The notes under the pieces: model-generated
Database searches by the model: none
What the model was told of the DNA's origin: nothing
What the model saw: the letters and a program-made list of their open reading frames with translations, nothing else
NCBI GenBank assembly: GCA_027604505.1
Contig: JADIIX010000285.1
Span: 1 to 16,080, forward strand
Length of the DNA: 16,080 nucleotides
Origin: Gonapodya sp. JEL0774
Taxonomy: Eukaryota; Monoblepharomycota; Monoblepharidomycetes; Monoblepharidales; Gonapodyaceae
Reading direction: 5' to 3'
Translations under genes and position numbers: made by a program
Shown: piece after piece, positions 1 through 8,700 of the stretch
Layout: the number at the start of each line of letters is the position of its first letter
Numbering within the stretch: the stretch's first letter is position 1

Positions 1-161
1 AATGCATGGGCCATCTCGTCTGTGGTCGGCAGGTGGGATTGGGTGGAAAAGAATTTCACTCCGCGCACCCACCAACGAACCAAACCAACCAACCCACAAC
101 CACCACCACCACTAACCCGGCGACTGGGCCCTTCTGTCCCGGGTAGAGAGAGAGAAGAAAT
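1..161 (+). promoter_or_regulatory. Upstream region / 5' leader of the mS26-like gene
   Basis: This stretch precedes the start codon at 162. From about 60 to 120 it is rich in A and C (repeated accaac and accacc units), and a short GA repeat lies directly before the ATG. No TATA box or other named element stands out. The preceding gene, if any, is outside the window. Its role as promoter and leader is inferred from position only. Confidence 0.3.
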
Positions 162-1604
162 ATGACTCTGGGGATTTGTTTCCATCGGTCGCTGCGAACT
201 GCGCGTTCTGTCTCGGTCGCAATACCACGCACACCACCTCAACAGTACTCCCACTCGGCCCTCCTCCACTCCTCCCCACTCTCTCCTCTCTCTCTCAATT
301 CCAAACTGAAGCCAAAGCCCATCCCTCCTACCCCTCCTACCCCTCCCTCCCCTCCCTCCCCCTCCTCCCCTCTTTCCAAAAAGGCAGCCCGCAAAGCCGC
401 GTCCGCACCGGCCCGCGCAGCCCACCGCGCCTCCCTCCGGGCCCTCCGCGCCCAGTACCGCGCCGAGGTGGACCAAGCCGCCCAGGCACGGCAGGATCGT
501 GCGGAGGAGCGCACGAGGGAGCGGGACGAGGCGGCCAGGAGGAAGCACCAGCGGATCGTGGAGGTGGTGAAGGCCAAGCAGGGGGATCATGTGGGCGCTG
601 CAGGGGCAGGGGCAGGGGCAGGGGTAGGGGCAGGGGTAGGGGCAGGGGTAGGGCGGAACAACAAGACGAATTTGGACGAGTTGGTGAAGAGGCTGGAGAG
701 GGAGGAGAACGAGTTGGCGGAGTTTTCCACCCGGGTGGGGGTGGGGTTGGGGGTAGTGCCTGGCGTCCCTAGTGTCCCTACTGTCCCGACCGAGTGGACG
801 ACGACCTCCACCACCACCGACACCGACGGCCCCTCCCCCCTCACCGCCCCATCGGACCACTCCACCGCTCCCTCCTCGCCCACGCCCAACCCGGCGACGA
901 CGCCCTCTTCTTCGCTGTGGACCCGCCTCTCCACTCTCCGCCGCCTGCACCGCTTCCACAACTTCCTGTCCACCTCGGCGACCGACTCGTCCCACCGCAC
1001 GGCGCACCTGCTGTCCCTGTTCCACGACTCGGAGGGGTTCGTGACTCGCGACAATCTCGAGGAGAGGCTCGACGAGGCGTTTGCGGTGAGGAGTGGGATG
1101 GGGATGGGGATGGGGATGGGCGGGGTGGGGGCGGGGGCGGGCGCGGGCGCTAGTGCGATGGGAACGGGAACGGGAATGGGAATGGGAACCGGAACCGGCC
1201 TGGCAGGCCACTGGGACACCTACCGCGCCCCCTCCCGCAGCACCACGCTCGACTCTGCCATCCGCGACCGAGCCGACCGGCTGGCCACCTCCCGCGGCAC
1301 GGCCATCCACGACGCCCTGTCTGGCCACCCGGTGTCCCCCTCGTCTCCACCCGAAACCTCTACCTCCTCCTCCTCCTCGTCCCGCAGCAGACCGGGCAGT
1401 CTGGGCCTCTTTGACGACCTGTTTGGACCGGCAACCAAGGGGGGCAAGGCAGGAGGGACGGCGGGGGCGGGGGGGCTGAGGAGGACCTCGGTGGGAGAGG
1501 CGAGGGAGATGGTGGACAGGTGGAAAGAGAGAAGGGGGAGGAGGGAGAGGGGGGTGGTGGAGGAGGACGAGAGGGCGCCGCCGGGGGTGGGGAAAGGGAA
1601 TTGA
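162..1604 (+). CDS. Probable mitochondrial small ribosomal subunit protein mS26 (Pet123-like)
   Basis: A single 480-residue reading frame without introns. The first 40 or so residues hold Arg, Ser and Ala with no acidic residue, as in a mitochondrial targeting peptide. Residues 41-70 are Pro/Ser-rich. Residues 73-139 are a long Ala/Arg/Glu/Lys segment predicted to be helical. A second conserved-looking block at 252-308 contains LLSLFHDSEGFVT followed by LEERLDEAF. A third at 360-386 contains STTLDSAIRD. The order charged helix, LLxLyh-x-FVT-x-L-x-x-x-[ILV]-D-x-[AV]-F block, then a TTL helix matches what I recall of the yeast Pet123/mS26 family, which sits in the small subunit of the mitochondrial ribosome. 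Gly/Ala/Val and Gly/Met/Thr repeats (145-164 and 313-346) and a basic Gly-rich tail make it longer than yeast Pet123. An intron at the donor-like GTGAGG at 1086 was tested and rejected, because joining to the acceptor at 1206 would shift frame and lose the TTL block. The family call is by eye; the gene itself is well supported. Confidence 0.6.
   Translation: MTLGICFHRSLRTARSVSVAIPRTPPQQYSHSALLHSSPLSPLSLNSKLKPKPIPPTPPTPPSPPSPSSPLSKKAARKAASAPARAAHRASLRALRAQYRAEVDQAAQARQDRAEERTRERDEAARRKHQRIVEVVKAKQGDHVGAAGAGAGAGVGAGVGAGVGRNNKTNLDELVKRLEREENELAEFSTRVGVGLGVVPGVPSVPTVPTEWTTTSTTTDTDGPSPLTAPSDHSTAPSSPTPNPATTPSSSLWTRLSTLRRLHRFHNFLSTSATDSSHRTAHLLSLFHDSEGFVTRDNLEERLDEAFAVRSGMGMGMGMGGVGAGAGAGASAMGTGTGMGMGTGTGLAGHWDTYRAPSRSTTLDSAIRDRADRLATSRGTAIHDALSGHPVSPSSPPETSTSSSSSSRSRPGSLGLFDDLFGPATKGGKAGGTAGAGGLRRTSVGEAREMVDRWKERRGRRERGVVEEDERAPPGVGKGN
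601..653 (+). repeat. Hexanucleotide minisatellite (caggggg/taggggg-type) inside the mS26-like gene
   Basis: About nine tandem units of the form caggggg or taggggg shortened to six bases (CAGGGG/TAGGGG) lie in frame and code for alternating Gly-Ala and Gly-Val. The unit length of six keeps the frame whatever the copy number. Runs of four G at regular spacing also make it a potential G-quadruplex former. Confidence 0.85.
1095..1198 (+). repeat. Compound Gly-coding repeat tract (GGGATG, GGGGGC, GGGAAC/T units)
   Basis: Three neighbouring arrays are visible: four GGGATG units from 1095, a GGGGGC-like stretch around 1125-1150, and GGGAAC/GGGAAT/GGAACC units from about 1158 to 1198. They code in turn for Gly-Met, Gly-Ala and Gly-Thr dipeptides. 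All have a six-base period, so they expand the protein without breaking it. They separate the second and third conserved blocks of the mS26-like protein. Confidence 0.8.
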
Positions 1605-2914
1605 GCGGGGGGAGGTGGGGTTTGGGGGGGGGGGTGGGGGGGTAGGGAAGGGGGGGGTGAAGGTGGCGGGTAGGGAGTGGCGTGTGTGTGTGGGGGTTTA
1701 GTGCCTGACGGGACGGGGTGAATGTAGCGGGTGGCGACATGGGGGGCGGTGGGACGGTGGGTCGCTTGGATGGGGTTAGCAGTGTCGATGTGTAGGCTGA
1801 TTATGGTGTACGACGTGTATGCATGAGTATGCTCGACGGAACGACGGTGTATTGGAATGGATGGACAGAATAAGATTCGAGGTACAACGACGTAACGAGA
1901 GTATTGGGTGGGGGTCGCGCGGCCACTGAGATAGAAGGAGGAGAAGGAGGGAAGAAGGGAATGAAGTGTGATTTGGCTTTTATTTTCTCTTTTTCGTAAG
2001 CTCAAATTTATTTGATTTGGATTGAATGGAGTTTTTTTGCTTGGGGGGAACAGTGGGAGTGGGAAAATAAGGAGGAGACCTCAGCGGTCACAATAACGTG
2101 GGTGGGGTGTGGGGGTGGTGTGGGTGAGGAGGGTGTGGCAGGGCAGGTGTGGCAGGAATGTGGTGATGGCGGCAAAATCATCAAAAGACTCCAAAACAGG
2201 AAAAGGGAAAGGGCAACAAAGGCACCACTCACAGACACACGGACAGAAAAGGGAGACGAGGGCAAAAAGGGGACAAGGAATAGGAAAAAGAAGACAGACG
2301 GAAACAGAGCGAAGGGTGGATCAAAACAAGAGAGTGGAAGCAGAAGTGGTGGACGGGAATCTGGACATCCCCAGAGGAGAGCAGGACAGAGCAGTGGATA
2401 AAGTTGAGGCGGAGAACGGACAACGGGAACACAGTGGACATCCGAGGGTGGAATTTAGTAGGGAGAAAAGAAGAGAGGGGAATATAACGAGATAAGCCAG
2501 GTGTGGAGGCAGAACAACGGGACAACGAGTTGAATCAGTGGAGATTGACAAGGGAGAGAAGACTGCACAGGCTGCAGACGGGAAAAGAGTGGAGGCAGGT
2601 GAGTTGAGAGCGGGAGGGTGGGGGCAGCGGGGGCCAGAGACAGATGGCGTGTCAGAATCCGACCACGTTCATGCGTTGCCAACCCGTAACGCCTTGCATT
2701 TTTCTGTGGGGTTGAATTTTCAAATCGCTTTTGGTGGCCCTGCGTACGGGCTTTACGGCGCTTATGACCACCCGTCCGTCGTGGTGGTGGTCAAGATCGG
2801 TTGGTTGCAGTCCATGAGAGAATGATTGCGTCACTGACACTCGCACGCACTCCCGTCCACTCCCAGACAAAGACAACTCTCCACTCTCCACTCTCCACAC
2901 TCTCCCACTCAACC
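1605..2914. other. Intergenic region, 1.3 kb: G runs, then purine-rich stretch
   Basis: No gene could be supported here. Directly after the stop codon, 1606-1660 is nearly all G with only a few T and A. About 1680-2010 would hold the 3' untranslated region of the upstream gene. From about 2160 to 2640 the + strand is strongly rich in A and G (repeated gggaaa, aaaag and gagaa words). Short frames on both strands in this part have repetitive or highly basic composition and no recognisable domain. The last 90 bases turn C/T-rich, like a fungal promoter and leader. Confidence 0.6.
2863..2914 (+). promoter_or_regulatory. Pyrimidine/CA-rich leader before the start codon at 2915
   Basis: The stretch consists of repeated ctctccact and ctcccact words and ends in a good start context (A at -3, aaccATG). 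Such pyrimidine-rich tracts are common around transcription starts of fungal genes. It is one reason for preferring the ATG at 2915 over the in-frame ATG at 2822, since the residues in between would be coded entirely by this tract. The role is inferred. Confidence 0.4.
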
Positions 2915-5314
2915 ATGCTCTCCGCCTCCGCCTCGGACTCAATCGGCCCTCCCCCCCACCAAGACTCCTCCTCCCCACTCTCCCCCCCTCTGCCACCATC
3001 CCGCTCCTTCTTCCGCCCAGGCTCTCTCACTCGCGCTTTCTCAAACGTGTCCGCTTCAAGATCATCCGCCCACCAATCCTCTGCAAACGCCACCCCTCCT
3101 CTCTCGCTCTCGAACCAATCACAGTCCCCCGCATCGCCCCCCCTCTCCCCTTCCGCAAACTACAACCCGTACGCACAGAACCCGTACGCTACCTCTCCCA
3201 ACAACAACCAGTCCTCTCTCCACTCCCTCCCCATGTCTTCCAACTCCCACTTCAATCCCCACAACCACCCCTCCCAACACTCTCACCACCCCTCCCCGCC
3301 CACCCATCAACCCACTCACATCGCCTACGACGCCCTCTCAGGCCCAGCAGTCGACCACCTCTCTACTCAACCCCAACAACACTTTGCCCCGCCCGCCCGC
3401 TGGTACTCCAGGAGATCCAGCAGCGGCTCCGGGTCCGCTTCCGCACCCACCTCCAACTCCCAATCCAACCCCACATCGCCGACGCCCATGTCCACGCACC
3501 AACCACCCATGGACTCGGGCTCGGTCTCCCCGGTGGGCGGCATGGCCGGGTCACCTCCCGCCGCCACCGGATTCAAGCCTGCCCACCCCCACCCCAACCA
3601 ACCGGCACAGCTCCACAACCACAACCACACCAACCACGTTCCCTCTTCCTCCCCTTTCCCCACCTCCACCTCACCCCTCCCTACCCCCTCCTCCTACTCC
3701 TACTCCCACTCCCCCCGCTCTCGCCCCCCGCTGCTCCCCCCTCCTGTGCCGGTGTACACACCGACTCCGACGAGTCACACCACAACCACATCCGTGGCCG
3801 CGGGGAGCGGTGGTGCTGCACCGGGTCCGGGCACCGGCGCAGACCCCTCCGCCCCCGGCACCAGCCCCGCCACCCCGCCGCCCACCCTGCCCCCCATCTC
3901 CATCAACGCGCCACATAACAACCCAGACCCTCCCAACCCGCCCTCGCACCCGCACTCTTACACAAACACCCGCCGCACATCCCATTCCCATTCCCATCCA
4001 ACCTCCTCGCCCACCCCCACACCCACCCCCTTCTCCCCCACCGCGACCACCCACCCCGGAGTCCCCGCAGACCCCGCAGAAGACCCCCTCCCGCCCCCAC
4101 GCCGGGCCGAGCTGGACCGCCTCGTCCGCTCGTCCGTACGCGCGCAGGAGGAGGTCAGGAGGGAAGCCATGGCCGCGGCTGGGCTTGGACCGGCGACGGG
4201 TGCGGGTGGTCCCGGTGCCGGTGGAGGCGCGACAGACACGACGTCAGGGGAGTACCCCGCGGTGTCTCCGAGTGGTAATGCGGGGATGGCGGCGGCGGCG
4301 AGGAGGGGCCGGCACGGGGGGTCGGCGGGCGGTGGACAGGGCGGTGTGGGTGCGGCCGGCGCGCAAAATAACTCGGAGGGGTATGGGTATGGGACGGTGC
4401 AGGCAGGGGCGGGCACCAGCAGCGCTGCGCATGCCGGCACAGGGCCCACACCGCACACACCGCACATACCGCACACCACCACCACTTTGACCTCCGCGGC
4501 ACCGCCACCACCACCGCCACCGTCCACCACGGCCCTGTCCCCGTCCACGTGGCTCCCCTACGACGAGGACGGGGAGGGTGAAGGGGACGGTGGAGGGGCG
4601 GACGCGAACGGGAACGGGAACGGGAACGTGCAGCACCAGCACACGGACCAGGCACAGACAGCACAGCACCAGCACCAGCATCCACATCCGCACCAGCATT
4701 CCCACCAACAGACACACCAACAGACACACCACCCCCATCACCACCACCACCCGCAAACACCCCCCGACCTACCCCCCCGTCGGGCCCCGCCACCCGCCGC
4801 GAGTTGGTCCAGGGGTGGTGGTGCCACTGGTACGGCCAGCACGGTCATCGGGACGGCCACGACGGCCACGACGGCACCTGCGGCACAGACGGCCACGACG
4901 CTCCAGTCGGGCACGGCGACGCCGCCTCCGTTCCCCCCGCGTCGGAACCCGCCGCCAGTGCCGCCCAAAGAGGACAGTGGGAGTGGGATTGGGAGTGGGG
5001 CGGACCAGGCAGGGCAGGATTCGTCTGCGTCACAGGTGGGACTGCACGAGGGACACACGGGACATGCGGTACAGACGCTCCATACACCACAGACACAGAC
5101 TCAGACGCCGTCGGGACGACCGCCGCCCCCCCTTGCGAGGACGGGGACGGGGACGGGGGGAGAGTGGGGGTATGGGCAGGGACAGACCGGTGGTGTGCAG
5201 GGGCAGGGTCACGGACAGCAGGGGCAAGGTGAGTCGTCGTCGCGGGGGGTCGTGGGGGAAGGGGGGTGGGGTCTGGTGTTGACTGGTCGGGAGACGTCGG
5301 GGGGAGCCGCATGA
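2915..5314 (+). CDS. Proline/serine/histidine-rich disordered protein of unknown function
   Basis: A 799-residue open frame with C or G at most third codon positions, which marks it as the coding frame among several overlapping ones. I do not recognise a family. Nearly all of it is low complexity: Ser/Pro-rich at 1-150, Pro/Thr/His-rich to about 390, and a short charged helix (RAELDRLVRSSVRAQEEV) around 397-420. Gly/Ala-rich sequence follows, then a His/Gln-rich tract at about 573-612. The motif PPPFPPRRNPPPVPPK near 669-685 is a typical class of SH3-domain ligand. No signal peptide, membrane span or folded domain is seen. An in-frame ATG at 2822 would add 31 residues. A consensus donor CAAG|GTGAGT at 5229 is in phase with an acceptor at 5600, so this could be the first exon of the downstream Sel1-repeat gene. 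I keep it separate because that intron would be 372 bases, against 56-125 elsewhere in the window. Confidence 0.55.
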   Translation: MLSASASDSIGPPPHQDSSSPLSPPLPPSRSFFRPGSLTRAFSNVSASRSSAHQSSANATPPLSLSNQSQSPASPPLSPSANYNPYAQNPYATSPNNNQSSLHSLPMSSNSHFNPHNHPSQHSHHPSPPTHQPTHIAYDALSGPAVDHLSTQPQQHFAPPARWYSRRSSSGSGSASAPTSNSQSNPTSPTPMSTHQPPMDSGSVSPVGGMAGSPPAATGFKPAHPHPNQPAQLHNHNHTNHVPSSSPFPTSTSPLPTPSSYSYSHSPRSRPPLLPPPVPVYTPTPTSHTTTTSVAAGSGGAAPGPGTGADPSAPGTSPATPPPTLPPISINAPHNNPDPPNPPSHPHSYTNTRRTSHSHSHPTSSPTPTPTPFSPTATTHPGVPADPAEDPLPPPRRAELDRLVRSSVRAQEEVRREAMAAAGLGPATGAGGPGAGGGATDTTSGEYPAVSPSGNAGMAAAARRGRHGGSAGGGQGGVGAAGAQNNSEGYGYGTVQAGAGTSSAAHAGTGPTPHTPHIPHTTTTLTSAAPPPPPPPSTTALSPSTWLPYDEDGEGEGDGGGADANGNGNGNVQHQHTDQAQTAQHQHQHPHPHQHSHQQTHQQTHHPHHHHHPQTPPDLPPRRAPPPAASWSRGGGATGTASTVIGTATTATTAPAAQTATTLQSGTATPPPFPPRRNPPPVPPKEDSGSGIGSGADQAGQDSSASQVGLHEGHTGHAVQTLHTPQTQTQTPSGRPPPPLARTGTGTGGEWGYGQGQTGGVQGQGHGQQGQGESSSRGVVGEGGWGLVLTGRETSGGAA
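4605..4627 (+). repeat. GGGAAC hexanucleotide array inside the disordered-protein gene
   Basis: Four tandem gaacgg units code for alternating Asn-Gly. They are followed directly by the His/Gln-coding stretch that runs to about 4750. The unit resembles the GGGAAC repeats in the mS26-like gene 3.4 kb upstream, so the same kind of in-frame expansion has affected both genes. Confidence 0.8.
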
Positions 5315-5725
5315 TGGTTGGATGTATGGGGAGGTAGCGGTATGGTGGTGGAACCCGTTGGGGGCGATAGGCTTTTGTCTTTTGGCCTATGGCTCCTTTT
5401 TCTGTGTGTTTTTTTTTTTTTTTTTTTTTTGTAATCTTCGTTGTTTAACCCTGTTTCCCCCGATCCTCCTTTTCTCCTCCCCTTCTTCCTTCCGTTGCCG
5501 GTCCGCCCTCCGTGCCGACCCGGCCCACCTCCTCTCCCCCCTCGATTCCCCATCTCACCGTCCCCGTGTTTTGATGCGCACTGGGGTGCCCGGTACACAG
5601 TGGCGGTGCAGGCCGTGGGGGCGTTCGGGACGCAGGGGCAGGGGATGGGGAACCAGGGTGAGAGTGGAGAATGTGAGTTGGTCAGACGGGGGCGGCCGCT
5701 TGCTCGCCCGCTCGCCACCCACACG
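5315..5725. other. Gap of 411 bases: poly-T and pyrimidine-rich tract, possible promoter or long intron
   Basis: The stretch holds a run of 22 T (5409-5430) and a C/T-rich tract from about 5445 to 5560, followed by a GC-rich part that stays open in the frame of the next gene. As intergenic DNA it would be the 3' end of the disordered-protein gene plus the pyrimidine-rich core promoter of the Sel1-repeat gene. As an intron it would run from GTGAGT at 5229 to the acceptor ACACAG ending at 5600. Sequence alone does not settle this. Confidence 0.5.
5409..5430 (+). repeat. Homopolymer run of 22 T
   Basis: An uninterrupted T run lies 95 bases after the stop codon at 5314. It is the only long A/T homopolymer in a very GC-rich part of the window. 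It could be a nucleosome-excluding promoter element of the downstream gene, or the polypyrimidine part of an intron if the two flanking frames are spliced together. Confidence 0.9.
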
Positions 5726-8700
5726 ATGTTGACCCGATTCACCGCACCACCCCCCCAACCCAACCCACCAGCGCTCCCCCATCTCACCCCCTCGCACTCC
5801 ATGTCCTCGGTCATTTCGTACCCCTCGTCCACCACCGGCACCGGCACCAACACCAGCACCCCCAGTTCCACGCCCTCTTCCACCCCGCCTTCCACCCCCA
5901 CACGCGCCCCGGGGCAAATCGCGTCGGGCGTGGGCGTTGGCGTGTCCTCGTCTGCATCGCCGTCTGCGTCCCCGGCGCCGTCGCCGTCGCAGGCCCCGGC
6001 GCGGTCTCCTTCCATGACCTCGACTGGCGCCCCATCCACCGTTGCGGTGGCGAGACCAACGCGGACGGCGAGTCTGGTGGGAATGTTGAAGAAGCCGTTC
6101 GCGAGGTCAGAGTCGAGCTCGAGTGTGGCGTCCTTGGGGGGAGGAGGAGGGGCCGGGGGAAAGAGCGCTGGTGGGGGCGGGGGCGGTGGAGGGGTGGGGA
6201 TCGTGGGGTTCGGAAGGAGGAGTCCGACGCAGGCGCAGATGGGGCAGCAGCAGCAGGTGCAGCAACAACAGGTGCAGCACCAGGGCCAACACCAGGAGTA
6301 CCAGCCCGTGGTGCAGCACCAACAGGTGCAGGTGCCGATGCACCAAACGCAGCACAACATGCAGTACCAGCCGACCATTGTGCAACAAAGGCACCACGAG
6401 GGTCACAACGTGGCGAGTGGGATGCATCATGTGCATCAGCAGCACCAGCAGATGCACCAACAGGACCCGGTGGCCGCGGCCGCCCTGACAGGCATGTATC
6501 CAAAGTATCCCGAAGCTCAGCAACAGCAGCTTGGTGCGCCCGAGTCGGGACGCTTTGCAGAACAAATACAGCCACCTGTCCCATCGGTACCGGTACCGGT
6601 GGATCCCATGGGTTCCACAGCCGAGCGGGCACCTGCACCCACCACCACCGAACCACCAATCACCCTTGCCGCCGAGGCTGTCCCCGCAGGAGAACTCGAG
6701 CGCGCCTCGTCGCCCACGCCCACGCCGAGGACCATTGAAAAGCAGCGGTCCGACGCGGCCACGGTGGCTGTGACGAGTGGTGCGGCAGCCAAACCGGTCG
6801 CGGGGATCCGTTCGCCCACACCAACGAGCCCCAGCACGACGATATCGGCTGTTCCTCCGCACGTTGCGTCCGCTGTTCCCGCGTCACTTACGTCTGTTCC
6901 GGCTCGGACTTCGTCTCGGCGTTTGGCGGCCAAGTATATGGGTGCAAGGGCCGGCACCGGCGCGGCCGTCGGGGTGCAGCCAGCGGTAGCACTGGACCAG
7001 GTGAAGCCAAACGTGTTGGAAAAGAGACCCGAGTCGTTGTTGAAAGCTGCGCAGGAGCAGGGGCAGACGCAGGGTCAAAGTCAAAGCGCTGGCGGGACTC
7101 CGCCGGCGGTGGTGGAGGAATCGTCCAACGCGGATTGGTTGGGAAGTTGGGGAGGGCAAAAGGCGGGCGAGTCAGTGGCGCCCTCGTTGTCGCTGTCGTT
7201 GTCGTCCACCCCGAGTACTGGTACAGAGAGAACTACGCCTGTGTCGACGCGGGCCAGCGATCCTCGACGCAGGAGCGCTACCAACATCACTCTCAAGTCG
7301 GTCTCGGATCCGTCTCGCACCGCACCACCGGCTGCGGAGCCACCTGCGCCTGCAACAACAACACTTCCGTCGACAGCACCCTCACTGCAACCCAAGAGAT
7401 CAGCCGCAAACTTGCTGGCAGCGTCCTTGTCCGTCGCGTCGGAGGCTCTTGTGACATCGCCACCACCCCCGACAGCTCCACCCGGCGCGATCCCCTTCGA
7501 GGACCCCACACAACAGCAGTACCAACCGAGTCATCGATCTACTTCGAAGCGGCTCGCTTCACAGATCCTTGCGGCATCGGTTGGGGAGACTCCAATGTCC
7601 CCGGTGGAACAAACCTCGCCGGTTCTGAGCCCCACGACCAATTCACCGTCCAGACGAGCTGCAGATGTCCTGGCCGCGTCCGTGGGCGGAGATCCGGGAG
7701 GTGCAGGCCCCACGCCGCCAAAGCGACAGGCGAGGGTTGGGTCTTTGATGAGATCGGATGGGAAATCCATGTCCGACGGGAGACCCGTCTCGACCGCGTC
7801 GAGTGGAACGGATCGGTCGGTGATGAGTCATGGCGCTGCTGATCACGGAACTGTGGTAAGTTGCTGCCCCTGATGTCGTATTGTGGGTGTTTCAAAAACG
7901 CGTTTTATATTTACCGGTGTACTCCTGTTACTTTGTAGGCTTCGCACGATAGTGCACCAGAACCTCCTGCTAGAACTGTTCCATCCCTTGATCGCGGGTC
8001 TCGTAACCGTCGCCCAATTGAAACGAGGCTTGTGTCTGTTGGAGGACCCTCAGAACCCCTTTCCCCCATGGCGGAGACTTCCCGAGCGAGTGCCACCGGA
8101 TCGGTTGGACCCTCAGGCCGACCTCCCCCTCCATCCATGCCTGTAGGGATATCTGGTGGTGTCACTGAGCTTTCATCGGCGCCACCTTCTCCCATACTTC
8201 GCTCGCCCTCGTTCGACAACTCCATGTTGCCACCTTCCTCACCGATTGGTGGTCACAGTACGCGGCTTTCTGCCGACTTTGGTTCACCCCGCCGCCAATC
8301 CTTTGATTCACCACCATCACCTACGAATCGCCAGGGCCAACCCATGGAGATCACTGCGTCCGGTCAAGTGAGGTTGAAAAGGACAGTTCTGCCAGGTGCT
8401 GCAACTGCATCGCCACCACCTCAAACCTCGTCGACGGATTTGAGTGCACCGGGGAACAGGAGGTCCAGAGTATTGGATGACTCTACGGCTTTGAACAGGA
8501 GGTCCAGAGTCCTGGATGACTCGACAGCGTCCAAGAGGTTGTCGAGATCAATGGAAGAAGTTAATGTTGTGAACAGTGGATCCCTGCCTCGAGCGCCGCT
8601 CAGGAGACCTCCACCACCTGAGTTGCCATCAGCGGAACACCATACAGACGGACTGGCTCCTCAAAACGGTTTGGAGATGCGTGCAGCATTGCCGTTGAGC

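Noticed and set aside
1086-1206. Possible intron in the mS26-like gene removing the Gly-Met/Gly-Thr repeats (GTGAGG to GGCAG)
   Set aside because: The length of 121 bases shifts the frame and would destroy the downstream STTLDSAIRD block that matches the family.
1220-2005. Minus-strand frame of 261 codons running from inside the mS26-like gene into the gap
   Set aside because: It is antisense to the C-terminal part of a supported gene, has Pro/His runs typical of the complement of G-rich repeats, and shows no domain.
3384-4490. Plus-strand 368-codon Pro/Arg-rich frame overlapping the disordered-protein gene
   Set aside because: It is open because the DNA is C-rich. Third-position GC points to the other frame, and the composition is that of a frame-shifted shadow.
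3958-4793. Overlapping minus-strand frames of 170 to 212 codons
   Set aside because: They are antisense to the same gene, made of Gly/Val/Arg repeats complementary to its Pro/Thr/His codons, with no recognisable family.
5209-6378. Minus-strand 389-codon frame with a striking Cys-rich N-terminus
   Set aside because: The Cys run is the complement of the CAG/CAA/CAC-rich Gln/His tract in the Sel1-repeat gene, not a metal-binding protein. The frame also crosses the poly-T run as poly-Lys.
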